From: CAKZSB01 sp964573105
Lineage (GTDB): Bacteria > Pseudomonadota > Gammaproteobacteria > Granulosicoccales > Granulosicoccaceae
Assembly: GCA_964573105.1 (NCBI GenBank)
Contig: CAZNIS010000029.1
Location: 5,399-69,398, forward strand
Length of the DNA: 64,000 nt
Reading direction: 5' to 3'
The position numbers and the translations under genes were made by a program. Numbering within the stretch: the first letter of the stretch is position 1; every line of letters begins with the position of its first letter. Below the pieces are notes generated by a model, which searched no databases, was not told the origin of the DNA, and worked only from the letters and a program-made list of their open reading frames with translations. Below, piece after piece: positions 1-8,313 of this stretch.

Positions 1-636
1 CACAGGTGAGCGCGGTTTTCCATACAAGTCGTGCCGATCAAGATTGAAATGACCTTCGATCTCGCGCGAAATCCAAACAAAACACAGGTCGCTATCCATC
101 TCCCACATCCAGTCGGATGTGGCGTTGGCAAAGTCGTTCAGCCGCTGTCGCCAGAGTGCTAGTTGTTCCTCCGCCTCACGCTGTTCAGTGCCGTCGTGCA
201 CGCGAATCACGGCACCGACAATTTCATCGTTACAGGTTTTCCACGGCGTTATGTGGTACTGCATGTAACGTCGCTGATCATGCAGCTGATGCCCGGGGGG
301 CAGCGACTGCCAAAACGAGTGGCGCACTGATTCGCCTGTCAGCGCTCGATCGACATACGCCTTGAGCTCAGCCGAGAAACTGTGCTGGCCCAGCAGCTGG
401 CTGATATCGAGCCCGATGATATCGTCGGCCGCCATATTCCAGGCCTCCGCAACTGGCGGAGAGACGCAGTGATACCGGTAGTTACGATCAACGACAGAAA
501 TGCGCTCAGTGCAGTGCGCGAACATGGCGAGCAATGCATGCTTTGCCAGGCGAGATTGCACACACCTCGGCTCCGCGGTGCCTTGCGCCCGCGTGCCGTC
601 CAGTCGGTTGCCACACATATCCAATGCAGTTGTCAC
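1..636 (-). CDS. PAS-domain sensor protein, N-terminal part (runs off the left edge)
   Basis: An open frame on the minus strand runs from a GTG at 636 to the window edge (212 codons) with no stop. An in-frame TAG lies two codons upstream of the GTG. An ATG six codons in is an alternative start. Residues about 38-150 read as a PAS fold, with phrases such as ISVVDRNYRYHCVSP, then a PAC-like segment (MQYHITPWK, VRVHDGTEQRE). A short coiled linker follows, then the start of a second PAS domain (DWMWEMDSDLCFVW, then a HFNLDRHDLYGK segment). The output domain is outside the window, so it could be a histidine kinase, a GGDEF/EAL protein or a methyl-accepting protein. No signal peptide or membrane segment is visible, so a cytoplasmic sensor is likely. 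Confidence 0.8.
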   Translation of the reverse strand, partial: MTTALDMCGNRLDGTRAQGTAEPRCVQSRLAKHALLAMFAHCTERISVVDRNYRYHCVSPPVAEAWNMAADDIIGLDISQLLGQHSFSAELKAYVDRALTGESVRHSFWQSLPPGHQLHDQRRYMQYHITPWKTCNDEIVGAVIRVHDGTEQREAEEQLALWRQRLNDFANATSDWMWEMDSDLCFVWISREIEGHFNLDRHDLYGKPRSPV

Positions 637-787
637 GTACTAATCCCGCTACGCCAGTCTACTTTTGTCTCAGCTCCGCCCGGGCGGCAGTGAGGCGCGC
701 AGGCATCCGAAACAGTCGCGGCATGCGACAGCGGATTGGCGCCCGATTTGTGAACTGTTGCGCGACTATGCAAGGACAGTGCCAACT

Positions 788-889
788 ATGCAAATATCTG
801 CGCGCACTATCAATTTGGTGTTTGCCGTGTTAGTGCTGTGGTCGATCTGGTTTGTGCTGGCGCTAGGCGTTTGCCCGAGTTGCGGATAA
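788..889 (+). CDS. possible 33-residue single-pass membrane peptide
   Basis: The 320-base gap between the PAS gene and the amidinohydrolase holds one short frame worth noting. An ATG at 788 gives 33 residues with a clean hydrophobic segment of about 20 residues (INLVFAVLVLWSIWFVLALG), ending in CPSCG. This could be a small membrane protein, but the ribosome binding site is weak and the frame may be chance. I see nothing else in the gap apart from the promoter space for the divergent PAS gene. Confidence 0.2.
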   Translation: MQISARTINLVFAVLVLWSIWFVLALGVCPSCG

Positions 890-968
890 AAAACCCGCCA
901 GCTGCTCGCGTGTTGCTAACCCCGACCCCGTTTGGCAGACTGCCGGCACTTGTATTGTGGCCACGGCG

Positions 969-1856
969 ATGAACAACGAACACTCTGCAATTACTGGCAT
1001 AGACAACGACTACGGGGTGCTGCGCGATGTACTGCTCGGCAGACCGGATTACTTCGAGTGGGTCGATGCCGGTCCGCTGATCGGCAGAACCCTTAAAAAC
1101 GCACACAAGACCGGAGTGCGCTTCGACCTTCAACTGGCACAGCGCCAACATCAGGCGATGGTGGATATCTACGAGGAAAACGGCGTTCAGTGTCACTACC
1201 TCGAATCCGATTCAGTGCTGCACAGAAACTTTTTTGCCCGCGACTCCAGCGCCATGACGCCCTGGGGCGCATTGATCTGCCACATGCAGCTCAAGTGCAG
1301 ACGCGCCGATTACGTCACCGCGATACAGTTTTATCAGCATAACAATATCCCGATCTGGAAATACGCCACTGCCGGCCATTTCGAGGGCGGCGACTTCGTT
1401 ATTCTGGAACCGGGCAGCGTGTTGATTGGCTATTGTGGCGAGCGATCCGAACAGGCCGGCGCCGAGCAGGTGGCGCAGTGGGTCCGCGAAGAGGGCTGGG
1501 ATGTCGAGGTGGCCCCTATTCCAGCGCTGTTTGTCCACATGGACGGGCTGGTTGTACCGCTGGATAACAAACTGCTGGTTGCCTGTCTCGACGCACTGGA
1601 AGGATGGGTGATCGACTGGCTTCGAAAAAAGGGCTTCGAGTTTATCGACGTGGGCTTTGGCGAAGCCAAAGACCTGGGGGTAAACCTGGTAGCACTGGGC
1701 AACAAGAAGGTGTTGTCGATGGCCGGCAGCGTCAAACTCAACGAGGCGATGCGCGCCCGCGGTTATCAGGTGTACGACCCCGACATGTCGATGTTCACGC
1801 TCGGCGGCGGTGGCGTGCATTGCCTGTGTCAGTCGCTGCGGCGAGACCCTGTTTGA
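969..1856 (+). CDS. amidinohydrolase of the arginine deiminase / DDAH family
   Basis: About 295 residues. The fold family (pentein; arginine deiminase, dimethylarginine dimethylaminohydrolase, amidinotransferase) is clear from three motifs: FEGGD near residue 138, FVHMD near 190 (catalytic His), and a C-terminal GGGGVHCLC carrying the nucleophilic Cys. Such enzymes attack the guanidinium carbon of arginine-like substrates and release ammonia or an amine. The length suits the smaller hydrolase members, not the roughly 410-residue arginine deiminases. Start: ATG at 969; a GTG at 957 is in the same frame and neither has a strong ribosome site. The next gene starts 40 bases downstream on the same strand, so they are probably cotranscribed. 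The exact substrate cannot be read from the sequence. Confidence 0.85.
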   Translation: MNNEHSAITGIDNDYGVLRDVLLGRPDYFEWVDAGPLIGRTLKNAHKTGVRFDLQLAQRQHQAMVDIYEENGVQCHYLESDSVLHRNFFARDSSAMTPWGALICHMQLKCRRADYVTAIQFYQHNNIPIWKYATAGHFEGGDFVILEPGSVLIGYCGERSEQAGAEQVAQWVREEGWDVEVAPIPALFVHMDGLVVPLDNKLLVACLDALEGWVIDWLRKKGFEFIDVGFGEAKDLGVNLVALGNKKVLSMAGSVKLNEAMRARGYQVYDPDMSMFTLGGGGVHCLCQSLRRDPV

Positions 1857-1896
1857 TGTCTCGACAAATTCATTCCATGCGACGCAGGACTTTTCT

Positions 1897-2580
1897 ATGT
1901 CACTGACAGATCTGCAGACCAAACGTATTTTGGTGACGCAGGCCGATACCTTCATGGGGCCGGCTCTATGCAGCACACTGAAAAAGGCCGGCGCCACCGT
2001 AATTGTGAGCACCGATTCACTGGATACGGCCGACAACGTCAATCGCGTGGTGGCCGAGGCCGGTGAGATCGATGTGTTGCTGGCCAATCTTGCGATACCG
2101 GCGCCGGCGACTGCAGCCGCTGATGTCGACGACAATGAGTGGTTTCACGCATTCAGATCGATGGTCGATCCACTGCGCTATCTGACGCAGGCGGTATTGC
2201 CGATGATGACTGCGCGCAAACGCGGCAAGATTCTGCTGATGGGCAGCGCCTCAGGCATGCGCGGCATCCGCAAAACGTCCACCTACTGCGCGGCCCGAGG
2301 GGCGCAGTTGTCCTACATTCAGGCCGTCGCACTGGAGGTTGCGCGCGACAACGTGCAAGTCAACGCGATCGCGCAGAATTTCGTTGACAACCCCACCTAC
2401 TTTCCGGAGTCCGTGCAATCCAATCCGGCGTTCGTGAAAAAGCTGCAGCGCGAAGTGCCGCTGGGGCGTCTTGTCAGTGCCGAGGAAGACGCAAGCTTTG
2501 CCGCCTACCTGTGCAGTGACGCGGCCGATTGCTTCGTCGGTCAGATCTTTCCGGTTTGTGGCGGCTGGGTGGCACGCTAG
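1897..2580 (+). CDS. halohydrin dehalogenase-like SDR (no NAD(P) site)
   Basis: 227 residues with a short-chain dehydrogenase fold, but the hallmark dehydrogenase residues are changed in the way known for halohydrin (haloalcohol) dehalogenases. The glycine-rich cofactor loop is replaced by T14-x4-F19-x-G21 (TQADTFMG), the halide/nucleophile pocket motif of that family. The catalytic triad reads S117-x12-Y130-x3-R134, with Arg in place of the SDR Lys. The NNAG motif is also lost (LLANLA). Known family members convert vicinal haloalcohols to epoxides and open epoxides with nucleophiles without cofactor. The length is close to HheC/HheA (about 250). ATG 1897 sits behind GCAGGAC. It follows the amidinohydrolase and precedes a TRAP transporter. 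Substrate unknown; the motif match is seen directly, the activity is inferred. Confidence 0.75.
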   Translation: MSLTDLQTKRILVTQADTFMGPALCSTLKKAGATVIVSTDSLDTADNVNRVVAEAGEIDVLLANLAIPAPATAAADVDDNEWFHAFRSMVDPLRYLTQAVLPMMTARKRGKILLMGSASGMRGIRKTSTYCAARGAQLSYIQAVALEVARDNVQVNAIAQNFVDNPTYFPESVQSNPAFVKKLQREVPLGRLVSAEEDASFAAYLCSDAADCFVGQIFPVCGGWVAR

Positions 2581-3010
2581 AAATCCGGCGTCAGAGAAAC
2601 GGTGATCCGGCTTTGTCGACCCACGGCAGGCCTGCCTCGCCCCAATAGCGTATACACAAATATTCCCTTTATTTTCTGTGACTTAGATCTTTTTTTGACA
2701 TTACCGTGTGACTTGGTGCCGATTTCGCATAGACATAACCACGAAGGCATCACACTGCAGCGGTAACGGCATCACAACTCGGTCAGGGACGTATGGGCCG
2801 ACGCCACCACCACTGCATACAAGGATGTTGGGGGGACAGACAAGGAGTCAGTCCCTCACGTCTTCACGGAAAGTCACTCGAAGCACGCGGGCCATACCGG
2901 CCTCCCCATGTGCGGCGAATCACCCGGTTCGCTGGCCGCAGATTGAACACATCCTCGAACACCGCACGGTTATACTGCCCGCATTGACACACGTCATCGG
3001 GGGCTGATCC
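2581..3010 (+). other. intergenic region before the TRAP transporter operon
   Basis: About 430 bases with no convincing gene; the short open frames here have no family character. A palindromic GGCAGGCCTGCC sits near 2625. An A/T-rich stretch at about 2655-2705 (ATTCCCTTTATTTTCTG then ATCTTTTTTTGACATT) could hold a promoter or a weak terminator for the upstream pair. The promoter of dctQ should lie here. Confidence 0.4.
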
Positions 3011-3598
3011 TTGGCTGCACTGCAGTGGCCATTTCTGGCACTATCATTCATCAACACGCTGCTGCTGCGCATCGGCCGTCAGTTGGGCTGGATTGCGATC
3101 GGTCTGATGGTCGTGGTGATTCTGGTGCAGGTGTACTTTCGCTATCTCGGCAGTGGCGCCCTGCCCTGGCCCGATGAGGCCGCCCGCTTTCTGATGCTGT
3201 GGATGACCGGGCTGGTCGCACCGTCGGCCTATCGCTGGGGCGGATTCGTCTGCATTGAAATGCTGCCGCGCGCACTGCCCAGCCTTCTCGCAAGCCTGCT
3301 GTCTATCCTGCTGCTGTGCATCAGCACTGCCGTGCTGATTGCCGGCATTCAATTTGGTATCAAGCACGTCAATTCGGGCTGGCTGTTCGCCTCGTCCACA
3401 CTGAAACTGCCTATGCAGTGGTTCGGCGGCAAACCGCTGCCGATCAAACTGGCGTGGATGTACATGTCGCTGCTGGTTGGGCTGATTCTTTTGTTGATGG
3501 TCAACATCGAACTGATTCTGCGCTCGGCGATCAGCGTACTGAAACCCGATCATCCGCTGCCGGTCGATGCCGATCAGGCCAAACTGGACAACACCTGA
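3011..3598 (+). CDS. dctQ: TRAP transporter small membrane subunit (DctQ)
   Basis: 195 residues with four hydrophobic segments, the size and layout of the DctQ subunit of tripartite ATP-independent periplasmic transporters. The conserved stretch YFRYLGSGALPWPDEAARFL corresponds to the family motif around the second helix. DctQ pairs with DctM in the inner membrane to import organic acids and related solutes using the sodium or proton gradient. The start is TTG at 3011, the only usable one, because an in-frame TGA lies six bases upstream. Its stop overlaps the start of the next gene (TGATG), so translation is coupled. The substrate is unknown. Confidence 0.9.
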   Translation: MAALQWPFLALSFINTLLLRIGRQLGWIAIGLMVVVILVQVYFRYLGSGALPWPDEAARFLMLWMTGLVAPSAYRWGGFVCIEMLPRALPSLLASLLSILLLCISTAVLIAGIQFGIKHVNSGWLFASSTLKLPMQWFGGKPLPIKLAWMYMSLLVGLILLLMVNIELILRSAISVLKPDHPLPVDADQAKLDNT

Positions 3599-4887
3599 TG
3601 CTGGTCTGGTTTCTGCCGCTGTTCCTGTTTTTTCTGATGATCGGTCTGCCGGTGTTCTTTGGGCTGCTGGCGGCCCCCGGCATCGTGCTGTGGCTGAACG
3701 GCCAGGAGCGCGACCTGGCACTTTTATATCGCAACGTCTACAACGGCATGGACAGCTTTCCGCTGATGGCCATTCCGTTTTTCATGTTGGCCGGCGAGCT
3801 GATGAACCGCGGCGGCATCACCATGCGGCTGGTCGAGTTTTCACAATCGATGATGGGTCATCTGCGCGGCGGACTTGCGCACGTGAATATTCTCTCATCC
3901 ATGCTGTTTGCCGGCTTGTCCGGCTCGGCGGTGGCCGATACCTCGGCGCTCGGTTCGATGCTGGTACCGGCGATGGAAAAGAACGGCTACTCAAAGCGAT
4001 TTGCCGCCGCCATCACGGCTGCCTCCTCGGTGATCGGGCCGATCATTCCACCGTCCGGCATTATGATTATCTACGCCTATGTCATGGGTGAGAGCGTAGC
4101 CGCCTTGTTTCTCGCCGGCATTGTGCCGGGCGTGCTGGTGGGCGTAGGGCTGATGGCGATGACTGTCATCATGGCCAACCGCTACAACTTTCCGGTGGCA
4201 TCTGCACGCGCCAACTGGCCTGCACGCGGCAAGTCATTTTTACGCGCATTTTTTCCGCTGATGACGCCGGTGATTATTCTTGGCGGCATTCTCGGTGGCA
4301 TCTTCACGCCCACCGAGGCTTCGGCCGTCGCCGCCGCCTATGCCCTGTTTGTCAGTCTGTTTATTTTGCGCTCGATGTCGCTGCGCGATTTGCCGGCCGC
4401 CTTCACACGCGCCGCGATTACCTCGTCGGTGGTGCTGTTGCTGGTCGGTGCGGCGATGGCGTTTAAAACGGTAGTCAGCCTCAGCCACACGCCCGAGATG
4501 CTGGCCGAGATGATACTCGGCTTGTCAGACAATCCACTCACGCTGCTGTTTTTGATCAATATCCTGTTATTTATTGTGGGTATGTTTCTGGATGCCGGCC
4601 CGGCGATCATCATTCTGGGGCCGATCCTCGCGCCGATCTTCACCGACATTGGCGTCCACCCGGTTCACTTCGCGATTATAATGAGCGTCAACCTGACCGT
4701 GGGACTGGCAACGCCGCCGATGGGGCTGGTGCTGTTTGTCGCATCGAGTGTGTCCGGTGAACGGGTGGAGACGATATCCAAGGCCATACTGCCGTTTCTG
4801 GCGGTTGAAATACTTGTGATTTTTCTGATTACCTACGTCCCATCGATTTCACTCGCTATACCCCGATTTTTCGGGTTCATTCAATAA
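3598..4887 (+). CDS. dctM: TRAP transporter large permease subunit (DctM)
   Basis: 429 residues, about 12 membrane segments, typical DctM size. Family hallmarks include FPLMAIPFFMLAGELMNRGGI near residue 55, HVNILSSMLFAGLSGSAVAD near 95, IGPIIPPSGIMIIYA near 140, and the TP-x-E (FTPTEASA) region near 237. It forms the translocation channel with DctQ. The ATG at 3598 overlaps the dctQ stop codon, and dctP follows after 33 bases, so dctQ-dctM-dctP is one operon. No defect is visible. Confidence 0.95.
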   Translation: MLVWFLPLFLFFLMIGLPVFFGLLAAPGIVLWLNGQERDLALLYRNVYNGMDSFPLMAIPFFMLAGELMNRGGITMRLVEFSQSMMGHLRGGLAHVNILSSMLFAGLSGSAVADTSALGSMLVPAMEKNGYSKRFAAAITAASSVIGPIIPPSGIMIIYAYVMGESVAALFLAGIVPGVLVGVGLMAMTVIMANRYNFPVASARANWPARGKSFLRAFFPLMTPVIILGGILGGIFTPTEASAVAAAYALFVSLFILRSMSLRDLPAAFTRAAITSSVVLLLVGAAMAFKTVVSLSHTPEMLAEMILGLSDNPLTLLFLINILLFIVGMFLDAGPAIIILGPILAPIFTDIGVHPVHFAIIMSVNLTVGLATPPMGLVLFVASSVSGERVETISKAILPFLAVEILVIFLITYVPSISLAIPRFFGFIQ

Positions 4888-4920
4888 CCATAGATTCACG
4901 CCAAGCGAAAGAGGAACACC

Positions 4921-5862
4921 ATGAAACCCGTGAAGATGATCAAATCGGTACTGGCAGCGGCACTGCTGTCGGTAGGCGCTATGTCAGTGGCCAGCGCTGC
5001 CGACATCACCCTGCGCGCCACCGCCAACTCCAATGAAAACGACGAAGACTACGACGGCCTGGTGGTCTTCAAGAACTACGTCGAAAACGCCTCCAATGGC
5101 AAGATTGCCGTCGAGCTCTTCATCGGCACTCAGCTTTGCTCAAAGGGTGCAGAGTGCCTGCAGGGTGTAGCCGACGGCTCGATCGATATCTACATCTCTA
5201 CCTCAGGGGGTGCAGCCGGCATCTTCCCCTATGTTCAGGTGCTCGATCTGCCCTACCTGCTGCGCGATGATCGCATTGCCGAGGAAGTCCTGTCTGAAGG
5301 CACTTTCACTCGCACCGTGCGCGATATGGCNNNNNNNNNNNNNNNNNNNNNNNNNNNNNNNNNNNNNNNNNNNNNNNNNNNNNNNNNNNNNNNNNNNNNN
5401 NNNNNNNNNNNNNNNNNNNNNNNNNNNNNNGTCGAAGGCTCTAAGAACGGTATCACCGACATCATGGGCATGAAATTCCCCGATGCCGGCCTGAAATACG
5501 TCACTCTCGATGGCCACGCCTACATGGGTGCATTGTGGTGGATGTCTAACGATCGATTCATGGAGATGGATGAAAGCATGCGCCGCGTGGTGGTAGACGG
5601 TTTCGCCGCCCTGCAACAGGCAACCTTTGCCTCACCGAAGCGCAAGTCGATTCAGGCGTATCAGGACTTTGTCGCCGGTGGCGGTGATCTGTACGTCCCG
5701 ACAGCCGAAGAAAAAGGTGCGTTCAAAGAAGCTGCTGCACCGGTATTCGACTGGTTCAAGGAAAACGTCAAAAACGGCCCGGCAGTATTCGACGCACTGA
5801 GTGCGGCGGCAGCCACTGCCGAAGAGAAAATCGACGGTGGTGCTGCGAAAGATATTCAGTAG
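4921..5862 (+). CDS. dctP: TRAP transporter periplasmic solute-binding protein (DctP), interrupted by an assembly gap
   Basis: The protein has a Sec signal peptide (residues 1-26, ending ASA) followed by the DctP fold: ATANSNENDEDYDG, the VELFIGTQLCSKGAECLQGVADGSID-type region and, after the gap, MKFPDAGLKYVTLDGHAYMG. The ribosome site AAAGAGG precedes ATG 4921. A run of 100 N covers codons 137-170. The frame happens to be kept across it, but in the DctP family the segment between these two regions is about 75-80 residues, so the true missing DNA is probably 200-250 bases. The protein captures the substrate in the periplasm and hands it to DctQM. Substrate not determinable here, since the Arg that contacts carboxylates would lie in the gap. 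Confidence 0.9.
   Translation: MKPVKMIKSVLAAALLSVGAMSVASAADITLRATANSNENDEDYDGLVVFKNYVENASNGKIAVELFIGTQLCSKGAECLQGVADGSIDIYISTSGGAAGIFPYVQVLDLPYLLRDDRIAEEVLSEGTFTRTVRDMXXXXXXXXXXXXXXXXXXXXXXXXXXXXXXXXXXVEGSKNGITDIMGMKFPDAGLKYVTLDGHAYMGALWWMSNDRFMEMDESMRRVVVDGFAALQQATFASPKRKSIQAYQDFVAGGGDLYVPTAEEKGAFKEAAAPVFDWFKENVKNGPAVFDALSAAAATAEEKIDGGAAKDIQ
5331..5430. other. assembly gap (100 N)
   Basis: Exactly 100 N inside dctP. The round number indicates a placeholder of unknown true length. Confidence 0.98.
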
Positions 5863-5871
5863 CAATTGATT

Positions 5872-5898
5872 GGCTGGCGGCCGAATCGGCCGCCAGCC
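5872..5898. terminator. bidirectional terminator hairpin between dctP and the Sel1 gene
   Basis: A perfect 11-bp G+C-rich inverted repeat (GGCTGGCGGCC / GGCCGCCAGCC) with a 5-base loop lies between two convergent genes, 9 bases after the dctP stop and just beyond the Sel1 gene's 3' end at 5901. There is no clear U-tract on either side, so it may also act as an RNA 3' stabiliser. Confidence 0.6.
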
Positions 5899-5900
5899 CG

Positions 5901-6428
5901 TTATCGAAACGGATACAGCCAGGGTCGATAATCATCCACCAGCACATGCGCCTGTTCAATCTGTTCCGCCGTCATTTTCTTCACCACTTCTTCCTGCGAA
6001 ATCGCCGCATCGGGATCACCGCCGATGGCCGACAGCACATACCACATATAGGCTCTGACCAGATCCGGCGCCGGCATACCGCGCCCGACTTCGTAGTACC
6101 AGCCAACCCCCGACTGAGCGCCCGGATGTCCCTTCAGCGCCGAGCGCAGATACCAGTCAAACGCGCGCACGTCGTCGCGCTCGACACCCAGCCCCATCGC
6201 GTACATCACGCCGATCAGTTCCTCGGCATCGGCATTGCCAGAGCGAGCTGCAGGCAGCAATTGATGCATCGCCTCTTCAAACTGGTTGCTCTCCATCAGA
6301 TCGCGCGCTTTTTCAATATCCGCGTGCAGCGGTGGCACCAGCACAAATGCTGTCAGCAGTGCGGCAATCGACAGGTTTCGGCGGGCGGCTGGCAATGGCT
6401 GATCCTCATAATCGGGTTGATGATTCAC
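5901..6428 (-). CDS. exported Sel1-repeat (TPR-like) protein
   Basis: About 175 residues. An N-terminal signal peptide (RRNLSIAALLTAFVLVPPLHA) is followed by at least two Sel1-like repeats: AEELIGVMYAMGLGVERDD, then AFDWYLRSALKGHPGAQSGVGWYYE-type sequence. Such repeats form alpha-solenoids that scaffold protein contacts; the location should be periplasmic. The start is uncertain: GTG at 6428 gives a long n-region, while TTG at 6395 puts the signal peptide closest to the N terminus. Either start lies inside the first codons of the divergent cytochrome gene, so the two 5' ends overlap on opposite strands. Function unknown. Confidence 0.75.
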   Translation of the reverse strand: MNHQPDYEDQPLPAARRNLSIAALLTAFVLVPPLHADIEKARDLMESNQFEEAMHQLLPAARSGNADAEELIGVMYAMGLGVERDDVRAFDWYLRSALKGHPGAQSGVGWYYEVGRGMPAPDLVRAYMWYVLSAIGGDPDAAISQEEVVKKMTAEQIEQAHVLVDDYRPWLYPFR

Positions 6429-7709
6429 ACGGGCGCTGCCGGTGCAGCCGACAGTATATTCACCCCGCTCGGTGCTGACGATTTTCTGCCGCACAAAAAG
6501 GCGCGTGCCGAACTGGGCCAACTGCTGTTCTACGATCCGATACTGTCAGGCAATCAGAATATCTCCTGCGGCACTTGTCACCACCACGATCTGGCAAGCG
6601 CCGACGCACTGCCGCTGGGTATCGGCGAGGGCGGCAGCGGGATTGGCACCAAACGCACCGCCGGTATTGGCGATGACCGAATCGCCAAACGCATCCCGCG
6701 CAATGCCCCTGCGCTATTTAATCTGGGTGCGCGCGAGATCACGCATTTATTTCACGACGGACGGCTCAGCCACTCCGACGACTACGACAACGGCTTCGAC
6801 AGCCCGGCCGAAGAGTGGCTGCCGGACGGTCTGCCATCACTGCTGGCTGCACAGGCTCTGTTTCCGCTGACATCCGAATTCGAGATGGCCGGCAATCCAG
6901 GAGAAAATCAGGTCGCCGGCGCCGCCTATGATCGCATTGATTACGTCTGGCCAATTATTAGCGACCGGGTGCGCAGCATCCCGCAATACAAGGCGGCCTT
7001 CATCAAACAATTTGACGACATAGAAACCGCACTGGACATCAGCATCACCCACATCGCCATCGCACTGGCCGACTTTATCAATTTCGAATGGCAAAGCTTC
7101 GACAGCCCGTGGGATGAGTATCTGGCCACAGACCAGCCGATGCCTGACGACGCCATGCAGGGGCTTGCACTCTTCACCGGCAAGGCCAACTGCAGCAGTT
7201 GCCACAGTGGCCCGCTTTTTACCGATCACGATTTCCACGCACTGGCATTGCCGCAGTTTGGCCCCGGCCGCACCCGCCGCTTTGACCCCTATGCCCGCGA
7301 CACCGGTCGCATGGCAGAGACCGATGATCTGGCCGATGCCTATCGCTTTCGCACACCGAGTTTACGCAACGTCGCGCTGACTGCACCCTATGGCCACAAC
7401 GGTGCTTATGCCACGCTGGAGGGGATTATTCGCCATCATCTCAATCCGTTGCGTGAATTGGATCGCTGGCAACCCGCACAAGTCGACCTGCCAGCGGCTC
7501 CCTGGCTTTCGAAAGTTGATTTCATCACGAGGCAAGATACCCGCGAGCAAGCGCGCCTCAGACACCACGTCGATATCAAACCGGTAGATTTGAGCGATGC
7601 CGAAGTCCAGCAACTAGTTGCGTTTCTACACACCCTCACCGGCACCAACAGCCGCTACGGCAAAATGGGACCACCGGGCAGTGTGCCGAGCGGCCTGCCA
7701 ATCGATTGA
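6324..7709 (+). CDS. periplasmic di-heme cytochrome c peroxidase / MauG-family protein
   Basis: Two c-type heme motifs are visible: CGTCH (Cys near residue 82) and CSSCH (Cys near 290), arranged as in bacterial di-heme cytochrome c peroxidases and MauG-like proteins. Other family features are LGQLLFYDPILSGNQNISC before the first heme and FRTPSLRNVALTAPYGHNG near the C-terminal domain, plus GPGRTRRFDP. A hydrophobic signal region (WQWLILIIGLMIHTGAAGA) requires a start upstream of ATG 6420; GTG 6324 fits, giving 461 residues. The protein would be exported and receive its hemes in the periplasm, using H2O2 or oxidising a partner. Its 5' end overlaps the Sel1 gene on the other strand. Start confidence is low, family confidence high. 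Confidence 0.85.
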   Translation: MQRWHQHKCCQQCGNRQVSAGGWQWLILIIGLMIHTGAAGAADSIFTPLGADDFLPHKKARAELGQLLFYDPILSGNQNISCGTCHHHDLASADALPLGIGEGGSGIGTKRTAGIGDDRIAKRIPRNAPALFNLGAREITHLFHDGRLSHSDDYDNGFDSPAEEWLPDGLPSLLAAQALFPLTSEFEMAGNPGENQVAGAAYDRIDYVWPIISDRVRSIPQYKAAFIKQFDDIETALDISITHIAIALADFINFEWQSFDSPWDEYLATDQPMPDDAMQGLALFTGKANCSSCHSGPLFTDHDFHALALPQFGPGRTRRFDPYARDTGRMAETDDLADAYRFRTPSLRNVALTAPYGHNGAYATLEGIIRHHLNPLRELDRWQPAQVDLPAAPWLSKVDFITRQDTREQARLRHHVDIKPVDLSDAEVQQLVAFLHTLTGTNSRYGKMGPPGSVPSGLPID

Positions 7710-7710
7710 A

Positions 7711-8286
7711 ATGAACATGACAAGAGAACCGAAGCGCTGCGGCTGGTGTGCAGGCCATGACCTTCACATTGAATATCACGACGCCGAGTGGGGCGTGCCG
7801 GTACACGATGATCGCCACCTGTTTGAAATGCTGAACCTGGAAGGGGCACAGGCCGGTGTGAGCTGGCTGGTGGTGTTGAAAAAGCGCCCGCACTATCAAA
7901 AAGTGTTTGCCAACTTCGAAGCCGAAAAAGTCGTCCGCTTCACTGACAAGAAACTGGAAAAACTGCTGTTGGACCCGGGCATCATTCGCAACCGGCTCAA
8001 GGTGTTTGGCGTGCGTGAAAATGCCCGAGCATTTTTGGAGGTGCAATCCGAGTACGGTAGCTTTAACGACTACATCTGGCAGTTTGTCGACGGCAAACCG
8101 ATCGTCAACAAATGGAAGACCTCCAAACAGGTACCCGGCAAAACCGAGGTCAGCGATACCATGAGCAAGGATCTGAAAAAGCGCGGATTCAAGTTTATCG
8201 GCAGCACCATCTGCTATGCATTCATGCAGGGTGTGGGCATGGTTAACGATCACACCACCGACTGTTTTCGCTATAAGCAGGTATAG
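7711..8286 (+). CDS. tag: DNA-3-methyladenine glycosylase I
   Basis: 191 residues, close to the 187 of E. coli Tag, with near-complete motif agreement: RCGWC at the N terminus, YHDAEWGVP near 23, LEGAQAGVSW with the catalytic-pocket Glu near 44, and KKRGFKFIGSTICYAFMQ near 150. The zinc-snap ligands are present (N-terminal Cys and His, and the C-terminal His and Cys of HTTDC). The enzyme removes 3-methyladenine from alkylated DNA and starts base excision repair in the cytoplasm. ATG 7711 begins one base after the cytochrome stop; a second ATG at 7717 is also possible. It is probably read with its upstream neighbour. Confidence 0.96.
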   Translation: MNMTREPKRCGWCAGHDLHIEYHDAEWGVPVHDDRHLFEMLNLEGAQAGVSWLVVLKKRPHYQKVFANFEAEKVVRFTDKKLEKLLLDPGIIRNRLKVFGVRENARAFLEVQSEYGSFNDYIWQFVDGKPIVNKWKTSKQVPGKTEVSDTMSKDLKKRGFKFIGSTICYAFMQGVGMVNDHTTDCFRYKQV

Positions 8287-8313
8287 GCGCAAGCCTTCGC
8301 CGCAGACGCCGAA

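Noticed and set aside
1212..2135. A 307-codon open frame antisense to the amidinohydrolase and the dehalogenase-like gene
   Set aside because: It covers two genes with clear family motifs on the other strand and has no motif of its own; a shadow frame.
2708..3007. Short frame of 99 codons upstream of dctQ
   Set aside because: No start context and no protein character; Arg/Ser/Thr-rich pattern typical of chance frames.
5946..6323. Extension of the cytochrome gene to an ATG at 5946
   Set aside because: That part is antisense to the Sel1 repeats and would put the export signal more than 140 residues from the start.
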